Below, in pieces: positions 45,501 to 56,871 of a DNA stretch of 64,000 bases. The position numbers were made by a program, and so were the translations under genes. This DNA is from Dillenia suffruticosa (Eukaryota; Streptophyta; Magnoliopsida; Dilleniales; Dilleniaceae): contig JAVTVX010000005.1 in assembly GCA_033439265.1 (NCBI GenBank), positions 3,792,001-3,856,000 on the forward strand. The letters are read 5' to 3'. The notes beneath the pieces were generated by a model that was given only the letters and a program-made list of their open reading frames with translations, was not told the DNA's origin and ran no database searches. The stretch's first letter is position 1; each line of letters starts with the position of its first letter.

Positions 45501-48500
45501 GTAAAATGATGGTTCTTTAGAACAATACACAGTATTTATTTGCAGTAAAAGCTTCAGGGATCCCAGATCAAATAATACTAATACTGATTACTATAAACAG
45601 AAATGATGCAGAACCAAAATATTCAACTGCAACATACTTGATTGGCTGTATACCAACTTTTAGCACAATGATCTAGAAATTTTTCTTCAAGATCTTAGAA
45701 ATCAATCAATTTAATAAAGTTGGTTCTGCTCTTATTCTTATTTCTAAAATAAAGGAAAAGAAGAAGAAGACTGAAATGACGTTTGGTTCGCACTCAAGAA
45801 TCAGAATCAGAATCAAAGAGTTTAGGAATTGGAATCGGAATCGGATTCCGATACCTGGTTCAATTCTGGAATAGATATGATTACCATTGTTGATATTTTG
45901 TTTATATATCTTTCAGAATGAGAATCATATAATAGTTAATTTTATCCTTAATAAAAAATCTATTAAAAAAAACCTTTCAAAAAGTTTATCAGAATGTAAG
46001 AAAAAACAAAAGCTATATATATAATGTGATTTAGAGCTTTCTTTTATTTAATCTTAATAAACATACACTAGTCAAATTTGATAAAATTCATCTTTATAGG
46101 CAGAGAATGTGGGAATTGAAAGATCTACACAGGCCGAAATTGGGAATTCAACTGATGGTTCATGTATAGATTAACGCAAAACAAGTGAATTCCCCCAACA
46201 TAAAATCAAGGAAAACAAAGGGGTTAATCAGAAGTCACACAAGATCCATAAACCCAACAAAGTTGTGCTCAATTTCATTCATATGTGTTGTAAAAACAAA
46301 ACCTTGATAATATCTCCAGGAAGCCCTCAGGTCTTAAAAATACCAAACCCTAATAATTCCCACAAAAACCCTAATACCAAAGCATCATTTGAAATTATCA
46401 GACCTCATCTTCGTGAAGAAGCATGTTGAGAATCCCCTTCTTGCGACTGGTTTTGGGATAGACGAGAGCGCCTTCTGCAAGATAGTTCAAGAAAGGCATG
46501 ATGAAATTTATGCAAGAAGTCATGGGAGTCGAGCAAGGAGGAGTCAGCCTCGTCAGGTAATTCGAGGTAGTCCATGCTTCGAAAAGCTTCGATGAGGGCT
46601 TTCCATTCAATCTTCGGGAATATGTTCCAGAGGAAGTCGGCATATTCCAAAAGGGATTCTAGATTATGAAATTGATGAAGAAGATACACAGATTGTCAAA
46701 GAAACCATCAACGAACACAAAAAACCTCGCCGATTCAAGCTCCAACCACAAACACTAAACAAAACTCCACAACATCAACCAATCCAAAACTCACAGAACA
46801 TAGTAGGCGAAGAAGAAGAAGAAGCAACCAGAGAAAATTTGGGGAAGGGCAAAAAGTGACCGATTATTTTCCTCAAGTTTCATCCATGGGTTTCAACCAA
46901 AACCCATCATTTTACTTGGGCTTCACAAAACCCATGTTTTGATGGTTTCATTCCCAAACCTTTATTCCCATTCTATTAACCCAAACAATTTATATGGTTT
47001 TCAAACTCATTCCCGATTCTCATACCCTTTAACCAAATACCAGCTGATAAGGGCTTGAATAGCACACTTTCTAGATTTGGAAAGTTCACTGGAATATTTA
47101 AAACTTATCCAAAAACATTTAATTATAGCATTCAGAAATTTCATTAGTATGGAACCTGAGTACATCACAAGCTGCTTCAAGCTTTTGCGCACAGGATCAT
47201 GGTTTACTCTGTAAAAAACTTGAATTGACAAAAAATGTCAAGATGTACAAGTTGTTCAGAAAAAATATGAAGTTAGGAGTTCTACAATTGAACTTAAGAC
47301 AGCGGCCACACACACCACACATTTGAGGTTCCCCGCATTGGATCATAAACATCATTATACTGGCAGTTAAAGTATTCACCAATAGCTGCGAATATTGTGG
47401 ATTTAGAAAGTCGGCATGGAAAATTTAAAAAATATTGGAAAACATTTAACCATGGTGTTCAGAAACCCCATGAAGTCAATATAGAATTTGAGTGCATCAC
47501 AAACTGCTTCAAGCTTCTGCGCAGAGGATCATGGTTTAGTCAATATCCTTGAATGAATCTAAAAATGTGAAGGTTTACCTGTTTTTTCGTAGAAGTTCAA
47601 AGATAGAAGTTCTATGTTGAATTTAAGAGCGTAGCCACACAAAACAACCTTTTTTTTGTGGTTTCCCATCCTATTTTGGCATTAAAGTCACCACTAGCTG
47701 CTGGTATTGGGGAATACAAAGTATCTTAACGTTTACCATCTTATCTTGTTTAAATTAAATGTAAATAATGTCGGAATTTTAGGACTAAAAATATGACTAA
47801 GCCTCACCACATAAAAAATTTCTGTTCTTCTACATTTAGACACTAATGACATAACTTATTTAGTAATTTTACACACTGAACTTATGAGATTTGTACTTTC
47901 ACCCTTAATAAACCACCGGTAGTAGATGATACTCCTCCAAGCAGCCAGCAATGAGAACTAATAACTGTGACCATGTGACTCAATACATGGATTTGATTCT
48001 CCATTACTCCCAATGACCAATACTCTCGTTCAACAACACCGAATCATCTATTTCAAATGCTTTATCACAGAGATAGTGTCCAAGATTGAGTGCTGGATTC
48101 TCACATTGTAAATGTTCACCTTAGAATGAAGAGTTTTAGCCCACAGCTTATTGATAAAAATTAGCATCTTCTTGTTTTCAAATTTTTCTAATTCCAAAGA
48201 GGCTCAGGTTTTTGACTTGAACAGACACAACCTGAGGTCCACAGAATTATGATGTCCAATCTATATTCCACTCCAAGGCACACAAATTGCCATTTAAACA
48301 TTTATGATGTTGATACACATCGATTGTAATTTTATTATTATAACGGTCATCCTTGAGGAGTCAACCTTTTGTGGAAACAACAGAAGTTAGGGAGGCAATC
48401 TTTAAAACATCGTTATAACCGGTTAAAAATGAGCAAAAGATTCCTTGTTTGATTCTAAAACTCTATATGCCACTAAAATAGTAAGATAGGGTTACTAAGA

Positions 48501-51500
48501 CATAAGATGATTTTCCTCCACGCACAAAAGCAAAAATCTATAGGACTACTAAGACTTATCTTTCAGGAACAAACAGCTGTTGATGTATCATCCAATATTG
48601 GTTCATCAGATAATAGTACCATCCTCATACCACGAGACAGTTACGCCTAAAGAATCTCATTTAGCTTAGATAAGCCTGATAGTTGAGCCACTCCGGCTTG
48701 ATACTCAAATCTAATTTCTTGAGCTGTCTCCTCGGTTTTCAACAACAAAATATTTTACTAAGGAACCTTGCTTGGCAAGTTGACTCAACAAATTAGAGAG
48801 CTTTACACTGTAGAAAATGTGATTTTAGACCTTCACACCAAAATGTCCATAACAACAGACTAATCTTAACATAAAATTTGCTTATATGATGCCATAACAA
48901 AGAAACAAGGACCTGAAGTATCTCCAGAAATAAGCAATAAAGTTTTGCACATGCAGGGACTTTTGGAAACTTATTCGATGTTTGAGGTGGTTCAATTGAC
49001 TAAGAAAACAGGCTTAACTAGCATCCCTACAACGTGGTCTGGTGTGATCAGAAAGGGCTGCCTGGTCCAAACCCACCTCTTTACCAGTCCCATTATCAAT
49101 GGTTAAACCAGTTATAAAGAAAATGATGACTTGAAAAAGAAAAATTTTGCAATCAGCATGGAATAGTAGTAAGGTGAGAAATACAAGAAGGCATACCAGA
49201 AGCATCTTTAAAAGGGCATGGGTCCCAATATGAGCAAGGGCACTTTTAATTCGACCATGTCCTTCAAGCTCATCAACAAAATGTGTAACACTTTCACCAT
49301 GCTCATATGTTTCCACCAAAACAGCTGGATGCACCAGGGGATACAGAGGTCTTGGAAATGACACATCTCTCCACTGGCGAAAATTGTAAATAAAACGGTT
49401 CAACTGAGCAGCTTCCCTAGCAAGATCAACCTGAGACATCATAAATACAGCAAACTGCTGTATGCTTTCATCCAGTCTCAACCATCTCATGGTAGGCATA
49501 AACCTTGAAATTTTTGCAAAGAAATTTATAATCAAAAAATCCCGTCTAATTGCATCACCAACACCTGGATGTCTAACTTTCACCGCAACTAGAATGGGCT
49601 TTATCTGCTGACCAGGGTAACGGAATTTCAGAGATGCTCGATGAACTTGTGCAATACTTCCAGAAGCTACAGGCTCTTCTTCAAACTTCTCAAAGATTTC
49701 TGGCAACTTTCGCCCAAATGCCTTTTCAATAGATTTTTTTGTATAGGCAAAGCTATGTGCTGGTGCTTTCATGTGAAGTTTCGCAAGCTCATTGCATAAG
49801 TCTCTTGGGAAAAGATCAGGTCTTGTGGCAGCCCATTGACCCCATTTAATAAATGCCGGGCCAGCACTTTCAAGTGTTCTGTGGACAATGCGAAGCCATG
49901 ATTTTCTAAACTCATCACCAAATGAATCTGCAAAAGGAGCCATACATACACTGGGCAAGAACAGGATTGCCAGATAGATTACTCTGAGGATCAATATTAA
50001 GCCCTCTAAGACTGAAAGGATTAAGGAGGTTAAATAAATTTGTCCATCCAGTACATTCATGTAAAGAGAGTTCCTTACTGGTAAGTATTCAGCATCTGCC
50101 CATGTTCTCTGTGAACGAGCTAGCTCTCCAACAAGTAATGCAAGAACACCTGGAGCTACCAAGTGTGATCTGGTCAAAGCCACGCTAACTGCACAAGCGA
50201 TTCTGTTGATTGGTGGTAAAGCAGGTCCACTGTAAGAGCATAGCTGAGAAAGCCGCTTCCATGCAATTTGAGCATGGTACGAAAATCTATCAGTTGCCGA
50301 AAGGCTGTGAAAGTTCTTTGCAGCATTGCTATTCCATATGTCATCCTTCACCCCTTTTACAGCTTTTCCTCTACAAGAGAGTTTATAATGCGAATACAAT
50401 CTGCGTATGGAGTGTGGAACACCATTGGCAAAATATTCACCATTATCATTCATTTCCAAACAGCTTGTCCTCCGGCGCGGAACAAGGGTATGAGTGACCC
50501 TTTGTATTGTTTGAAATGCCAAAAACCTGCACCAACAAAAATGAGTATGTCATTCAATCACAAGGTTCACCCCTTGAATATTCCAAATGATTGTGCGATG
50601 TCCATCAGAAGCCTCTTTAGATAAGTTAAGCCTCCAAAAGAAGTGAACAAAATAAAGAAGACAATATTTCTCATTCGGTAGACTTACACCAAGATAGAGA
50701 TAAATTTTATTGTTCTCCTCCTTTCTTTTACACTATTAGCTTTCTAAATCAGAAACATACAGAGCTAATGTATGTATGATCCAATTAACTGTAGAACCCT
50801 CATCTCAATATGGTTTTCTTGAGATTTACGGCCAAGAATTGCTAGTATATTAGAAAGAGAATGAAAATAAAATAATTAGGAGAATGAGATTTATTGGTTA
50901 CGCCTAGAAAATCTCTATTGAACCAGCATTACCACTCCCCTCAACTAGGGAAAAATCATAATCCTGTAAAGGCACTTCAGAGTACCACAAAATCATAACA
51001 GTAACCTTTGTAAACATTTTGTATCATTACCAAATCTATCACATGTACAATATACACTCAATATTAAACCAAGTGCATTGTCAAGGAACCCAAGGCAACT
51101 GTAGAACTATTAAAATATGCAATCATAAGCAATAAAGATTTAACATGCATCAATAAGAATGTGTTTGCATGAGAAAGATGATATAAGAGCAAAGAAGGGG
51201 TTACCAAAGAATTGAACTAATGAAGGCAACAAAAGTGCCAAAAAAAAGTATTTAGAACCTTGTACACCAGATAAGAGTAAAATGAAATGAAGGTTATTGT
51301 TTATCAAGTAGGTCAACATACAAGTAATGCTCGAGTCGGGTCAATTGCATAAAATCCAAGTCATTTTCCCAAGTTCCAAAGGCCCAAGCACCCATATTCG
51401 GGAATTGCAATTTATAAGTAGCAGGTACGCACCGAGCCAAACAGGGGATGCAAACGCGCTTATTCCTAGAAGTGTTAGTGCACCATTGATGGGTAAAACG

Positions 51501-51981
51501 CGGTATGCGTGTGTAATTTGGCTGTCTCATTATACAAGCACTACAAGGTTTCCTCATTTTGTACACAAACCCACAACTGCTACTTTCTAGATTATTTATT
51601 CTCTTCAAGTTTCAAGTCTTCCCATCAATTCAAATCACAACAATACAGTTATTTTCGGGGCTCCTATGTTGCAAGTCGCAACATCAATTGGTCTCACAGC
51701 AGTTCCATTTCTAAGGATATCAAAAAATTTCAACAACCTTTCACAAAAAATAAACGTTCGTACACTATCACTTACTAACAACAGATTATAGCCGAAAGAA
51801 CGAAAGGCACAAGCATGACGTACTTAAAATAAGATATGCAAACAAAAGAAAAACTCCAAATACAACGGAACCCTAAAGATTTCGCCCCAAAGAAAAGAGG
51901 AAAATAAATTTTTCAGAAAGTTGAGAACATACGAACAAAAGGGGAGCCCTAGAAAAGGGGAAAAAGAAGCGACCTTGACAT
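42527..51981 (-). CDS. ABC1/UbiB (ADCK2-like) atypical kinase, 5 exons
   Basis: A member of the ABC1K/ADCK family of kinase-like ATPases of mitochondria and plastids, linked to quinone and lipid metabolism; the substrate is not known from sequence. Minus-strand exons: 51981-51974 (only 8 coding bases, ATG TCA AG), 50526-49197, 45498-45229, 44368-44213, 42646-42527. All are GT-AG and in phase; 1884 nt, 627 aa, close to the length of human ADCK2. Motifs: the hallmark KWGQ (about residue 230), the nucleotide-loop ASGSIAQVHR (about 290), VAVK with the ATP-binding Lys (about 316), DLAREA, the catalytic loop HADMHPGN, and LDVGMT in place of the usual LDFG. A hydrophobic stretch (about residues 165-200) precedes the kinase-like core. 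Choosing ATG 51981 gives MSRFLAFQTIQ; exon 2 has no in-frame ATG near its start. The second intron (3.7 kb) hosts a TRM112 pseudogene. Confidence 0.9.
45778..47041. mobile_element. TIR-flanked segment carrying a captured TRM112 fragment
   Basis: The left end reads GACGTTTGGTTCGCACTC..., followed by AGAATCAGAATC-type repeats. The right end, complemented, reads GGTATTTGGTTAAAGGG... with GAGAATCGGGAATGAG. Terminal TTTGGTT followed by GAATC-rich sequence is typical of several plant DNA-transposon families. Between them (about 1.26 kb) lies DNA resembling the 5' leader, coding part and 3' trailer of a TRM112 gene. No target-site duplication could be fixed, so the boundaries are approximate. It lies inside intron 2 of the ADCK2-like gene. 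Confidence 0.45.
46398..46665 (-). pseudogene. TRM112: TRM112-like methyltransferase-activator pseudogene
   Basis: TRM112 is a small zinc-binding protein that activates several RNA and protein methyltransferases. The minus strand encodes NIFPKIEWKALIEAFRSM, LELPDEADSSLLDSHDF and KFHHAFLEL. After a 2-bp deletion near 46492 the match resumes in another frame with EGALVYP and ends in NMLLHEDEV-stop (TGA 46398-46400), the invariant C-terminus. About four residues (the region between GRK and KGI in the family) are missing, and the N-terminal third, including the start, is absent. The copy is therefore broken in at least three ways. It is on the same strand as the host ADCK2-like gene, inside its second intron. 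Confidence 0.85.
47040..47560. repeat. Diverged ~332-bp tandem duplication in ADCK2-like intron 2
   Basis: The segment ending ...CTTCAAGCTT.TGCGCA.AGGATCATGGTTTA occurs at about 47172-47206 and again at about 47504-47538, offset 332 bp. The homology extends at least 130 bp upstream of this marker in each copy. No coding content was recognised. Confidence 0.7.
47561..49196 (-). other. Remainder of ADCK2-like intron 2
   Basis: Intron DNA with no recognised gene or element. The exon 2 donor CTG|GTATGC is at 49196-49191. Confidence 0.6.
50527..51973 (-). other. ADCK2-like intron 1
   Basis: A 1.45-kb intron between the 8-base first coding exon and the large exon 2 (donor ATGTCAAG|GTCGCT, acceptor TTGGTGCAG|G). 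The small frames inside it, on both strands, have no recognisable similarity. Confidence 0.7.
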
Positions 51982-52820
51982 GGTAGAGATTTCGGTTGTT
52001 GATCAGGTGTCGAATGCGGTAGTGAGGAGAGAGTTTTGCAGGCATATTTCGTCAAGAAGGATAATGAACATCATCGTCGTTTAGTGTTTCATTTTCTCAG
52101 CTTTCAGCTAAAGTCGTTTGTTTTTCGTTGTCATCGGCGACCGATAACCGGAGAGGTTGAAATTAAAACTTGGAAAGGGGAGAAAGAGAGGGGGAGGCCT
52201 GAGAACAAGAGCGGGACAACAAGGAAACTGAGAGAGAGAAATCCGCAAGCGGGTGCTTGGGTTTGGCCTTTGGGGCGGGGGATGGTGTTAGGGTTGTTAG
52301 TCAACTAGGCTGCTTCAGCGACTCGATCGAATCCTGGTTAGCCACGCACTCTTGCCATGCCACGTCTTACTTTAACTTCAGATGGCTCAACCTCCGTGTC
52401 GAAGTTGCACCCACCCGCAGCTACTTAATCATCTTCGCTCAACAAAAATCCCACTTCCAAAAAAAGTCTATAATCAAAAATGTTTAATCTATATGTATAG
52501 TAATATATTCTCTTTCCTTTTATTTTTCTTATTACATGAAAGTAAAAATCGAATGATTTAAACTTAAATTTCAATAATAAGAAAATAAAAAATGTTACCA
52601 TTGTCAAATAAATTTTATTATAATATCGAGAATAATAGAAATATAGATTTTTTTTATATTGTGAAAAGAATAATAGTTTGCTTTTTTAATTTTATTTTTT
52701 AATATTCATATAGACAAATTTAATGCACCGGAGGAAATAAACAAATGGATTGGGGGAATTTAGATTATTAAATGACGGGAATTATATGTATCATCTCTAA
52801 TAATTTATCCTACTTACGAA
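51982..52820. other. ADCK2-like 5' UTR, promoter and flank
   Basis: An upstream ATG on the minus strand (52045) lies 64 bp before the chosen start and in another frame. Its frame passes the main ATG and, once spliced, ends in exon 2, so it would be an overlapping uORF if transcribed. Beyond about 52450 the DNA becomes AT-rich and featureless. Confidence 0.5.
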
Positions 52821-53403
52821 TAGGGTGAATATTCGGTTAAACCGTAACTGAAATGATTAAAATTGAAATATTCGATTTGATTTAATTATATAATTTTTAT
52901 AATCATTGATTAACCAAATAGATTAAAAATCTACAATTTTTTTGATCGAATTAGGTGGTTAATTCAATTTAATTATTTAAATTAATCAAATTATTGAAAT
53001 CTCTAACTATAAAGGTTATGCTATCTTGTGCATCTGTGTTAGAGAAATTCATGATAATTAAAAAAATAAATAAAGTATTCAAAATAAAATAATAACTTTT
53101 GCTTCTAAAATCCATATGATGCTATGTAAGAAAATAACACGAGAGTGACAAATAGAGCATGAAAGTAGTAAAGGGGAAGAAAAAAGGAGTGAAATAAGAG
53201 AATGAGAGGGGGAGGCCAGAGTCTCAAATTTGGGAATAAAAGAGTCTTGAGCTTAACATTGGAAATTTGGAAATACAAAGGTGAAAATTGAATATTTTTT
53301 ATTAATTATACACTCTACATTATATTAGTTTTAATTTTAAGATTTTTTTCTCTTTTAAATTTTAATTATATTATTATAATAATATACATATGAATAGAAT
53401 TTA

Positions 53404-53442
<39 letters not shown>

Positions 53443-53629
53443 TTTAATTAATATAATTTTTTGATTTGATCTAAATAAAATTGATAAAATCGATAACCAT
53501 CCAAATAAACCAAATTAAAATTTAATTTTATCCAAAAATAAACCGAATTCCTAATAAATTATCCAAACCATAAAAAAAGAATTCGAACAAAATGATTTTT
53601 CGGTTTTAACTGGATCGTACTCACCCCTG
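52821..53629. mobile_element. hAT-like non-autonomous element, 809 bp
   Basis: The left terminus TAGGGTGAATATTCGGTTAA is matched by the complemented right terminus CAGGGGTGAGTACGATCCAG, followed by TTAAAACCG. Terminal (T/C)AGGGGTG is a common hAT-type end in plants. The flanks CTTACGAA (left) and CATACAAA (right) match at six of eight positions, as expected for an aged 8-bp target-site duplication. The AT-rich interior has an (AT)n tract (about 53407-53437) and no transposase frame. Confidence 0.65.
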
Positions 53630-54065
53630 CATACAAACTTGATTTAACATATAACACTATATATATATTTGAGAAAATAGGCAAGATCAACAACAAAAAA
53701 AAAAAAAAGAAAGAAAGAAAAAAAGCAAGCCAGGCCCAGTTCGTCTCTTGACAGGGCTTGTCCTATGCTCAAGCCTACTCACAAAGTCTGGGATGCCCAA
53801 ACTTGACCAGGCCCATTAATTTGCTGCAGCATTATCACCTGTTCTCCATTGTCACCCTCTCCGCGTAGAAGAATGAGACTTCTCAATTAGACACACATCA
53901 AGATAATTACTTATTTGTTCACCAGTCCCGGTTTCTCTCTGTCTTCAATGGGGTCATTTACACCGGTGGATAGGGTATTCAAATAGGCCATGCTAGATGA
54001 TGGTTTTGATAGTTTTTTTTTTTCTTTTCTTTTTTTAGTTACTTAGAGATTCGAACTTGACATTA
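53630..54065. other. 3' flank of the MYB gene
   Basis: Unassigned DNA with A-rich runs. The segment around 54050-54110 (GATTCGAACTTGAC..., GTGACCGCTAAACTGTCCCG) vaguely resembles tRNA-like or SINE sequence but does not fold into a tRNA by eye. Confidence 0.45.
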
Positions 54066-55426
54066 TCAAGTTGGGAAAAAGGGGTTGTGACCGCTAAACT
54101 GTCCCGTTGGAGATAGTGTTGATAGTTTAGAACTGATGTAGAAGCTCTGGATATTGTTGCCACTGTTGAATTGAAATGCCTGTTTTCCTGGTAGAGGATT
54201 CAGAACAAGTTCATCAAATTCAGAAGCAGGCATGCCTTCCACAGAAATTTTTGAAATCTCTCCAATGTGTTGCCGATAATTATGCAAAGAATTTTGGTTG
54301 AAGTTGATGGGGTTCTGAGAGAGTTGCTCCATATTGGCTTCAACCGGACAGAAATAAGGAGCACAGTAAGAAGCACTGGCTCTTCTGGTTGAGGCTTCGA
54401 TATCCTGGTTGGAGCTTTGAAGTTGGTGAACATTTAGAACTTGGGAACTGCCTTCTTGGATTCCTTGATAATCCAAGAGGCCGTTGTTGAAGAGCTTTGG
54501 AGCCAACAAGGAGCGAACCTCATGCAGAAGTGAAGCACGTTCGACTTGAGATACACTGGCCAAGGAGGAGAGGGTTGCGGAAAGATCGAGATGATTGAGG
54601 CGCAGACAATGTGTTACAGGATCAGTTCCCATTCCAAAAAGCTTCTTTTTAATCTTGGTGTTCCAGTAGTTCTTAATCTCATTATCAGTTCTTCCTGGTA
54701 GGCTAGCAGCAATTGTAGACCACCTTGAATAAGAGAGAAAAAACAAAATGTTAGAACTAAAAAACAATATAACAAAGATGATGACCATGAGAAATTTGAA
54801 AAAGTCACTAGTGATGAAATTGATGTAAACTTGTCCGGTGCAGAAAACCATGTAGCAGGGACTAGTATTCTTCACATTGGATTGATTTTCTAGCTCTAGA
54901 GAAGATAAAATGCTTCTCAAAGCCCTTAAAAGCATTCTTCACATTAGGTTGATATTCTAGCCCTTTAAAGCTATCAACAGAAAAGATGAAAATCAACGTT
55001 CATGTTTAACTTCAAAACAACGGAAATATGCTCACTTGTTTCCCAATATATTATGTAACTGAATTATGGTTTGTTCTTCTTCGTCTGAAAACCTTCCTCG
55101 CTTGATATCAGGTCTCAAATAGTTCGTCCAACGAAGTCTGCAACTTTTTCCACACCTCTGCAGCCCTTCTCACAACACAACATCCGGCAAAGTGTTGCAG
55201 TTCGGAATAAACAACTAGATATTATAGCTTGTAATTGAAAACAAAAGAAGACATAGACAAAAATATTTTAAGATATCCAAATTTCTGCAGCATATATACC
55301 TGCATTTTTAGGGAGGGTGCGCCAGCGGCCAGGGCCATGTTTCTCAATATAACCTATCAGTTTTTGATCTTCCTCCTGAGTCCAGGGACCTTTCTTCAGC
55401 TTATTTTGTTCACTTTTCCTCTCCAT
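54066..55426 (-). CDS. R2R3-MYB transcription factor, MYB41/102-like (subgroup 11 type)
   Basis: A nuclear DNA-binding protein. Minus-strand exons 55426-55300, 55165-55036 and 54723-54066 have GT-AG junctions, with phases typical of plant R2R3-MYB genes; 915 nt, 304 aa. R2 (about residues 11-62) has its Trp residues in [15 protein letters not shown] and LRWTNY; R3 (about 65-115) shows [30 protein letters not shown]. The linker and following text ([33 protein letters not shown]) resemble the Arabidopsis MYB41/49/74/102 group, which acts in stress and cuticle/suberin responses. The usual N-terminal MGR.PCC motif is replaced by MERKSEQNK. The C-terminal half is Ser/Asn/Gln-rich and not conserved. 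Intron 2 contains a short tandem repeat of a TTCTTCACATT-type block (about 54868 and 54932). Subgroup assignment is by eye. Confidence 0.9.
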
Positions 55427-55688
55427 AATACCCACCAAGGCTTTTTCTTTCCACCCGCCTAAGTTAATTTTTTCTTATACTTGTTGAATATGTACCATAT
55501 GGACTGGGAAAGAGAGAGAGAGGCTTCGGGATGGAAGGAACCTCATCACTGTCTGGTCTGTAGTTAACTGGGAGAGAAACGGCAAATACAAATTAGAGAA
55601 GGCAGTCAGCTTAACCAAGTGAAGAAGTCAACAGGATTTGGTACCGGGCATAGTTCATCACTTGGGAAACATGTCACTCTCAAGGGGG

Positions 55689-55719
<31 letters not shown>
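55689..55719. repeat. (CT)n microsatellite
   Basis: CT run about 260 bp upstream of the MYB start codon (GA on the transcribed strand). Confidence 0.9.
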
Positions 55720-56822
55720 CAATGTCCCTGGACAAACTAATAGCTTCAAGGTCATATATCAACAGGTTCAGATATGCTGCACACCAGAGTATTAGTACAT
55801 CAGGCAAGATAATCAGGCGGAAAAGCAGAATCTAGTCATCACTAATCAAAGCTTTACCTTGCCACTGTCGGTGGTAGACATGATTGTTCATCTATATGTG
55901 ATTTGGCATAGAATAATTACAACTCATTAGTGTTTCAGCTGAACTCAATTGCACAGAATTGCTTCTCAGAAACAAATCTCTAACCTCAAAAGTCAAAACA
56001 CAGACAAATCATTTTTCGGTCCAAGGTCAACCCCCTAGTTTTTCTTCGTCCCTATCCTTTTAGCTGAAAGCAAAACTAGGATGGCCAAATAAATCACTGA
56101 ATAAACATGTTACTTTGACCATAATTAATGGTGCTACTCACATCCATTTTCTCTCAAAGCCAAGCCCTCACATCCGCATCAATTCAAACTTATCGCTTCA
56201 ACATCCTCGGTACAAATAACTCGTACAATAATCCGACGCTTTAATCCACTCAGCCATCTCTCCCGGTTGAAAAAAAACGATCATAAAATACGTTACTTTA
56301 CGCACAAAGTGCAAAGGAAGAGTTAAAAAACTATCTACTTTCTTTATACTTTTCTTTATTTATATTTATACTTTCTTTACTTTATTTATACTTCATATAA
56401 ATATATACAATTTTATATCAGCAATTCTAATCCTATTACAATTCAAATTCCATAAGCACAAAAAGGATTTGAAAGAGATATCTCCAATATAAAATACCTC
56501 TTTAATTTTATTTGAAAGATCTTTTTTGTTCCAATCAATAAATTAAGGAATCATAAAATAGCTAAAATAATAGAGAAAATAATTTATTTGATTAAAAAAA
56601 TGATTGTTATCGAAGCAAAAACAATAAGAATGCATAATTTCTTTAAATTAATAGACAAATCCCAAGAAATAGTGAGCAACTTTGGTTCTTTTACATGAAT
56701 TTTTTTGGAATCTAAAGTACAGTTAGGCAATCCAAGTGCTAGCCAGAGAAACACCTGTTAAAATAAATTTCAGAAAATCTATCAGGTCAATGCCATTATC
56801 TATGACGAATATGACCATTGGG

Positions 56823-56825
<3 letters not shown>

Positions 56826-56866
<41 letters not shown>
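56826..56866. repeat. (GA)n microsatellite
   Basis: About twenty GA units in intergenic DNA; the Arg-Glu frame over it is an artefact. Confidence 0.95.

Positions 56867-56871
<5 letters not shown>

Noticed and set aside
54030-54110. tRNA-like GATTCGAAC... sequence
   Set aside because: Acceptor and anticodon stems cannot be paired; at most a worn SINE remnant.
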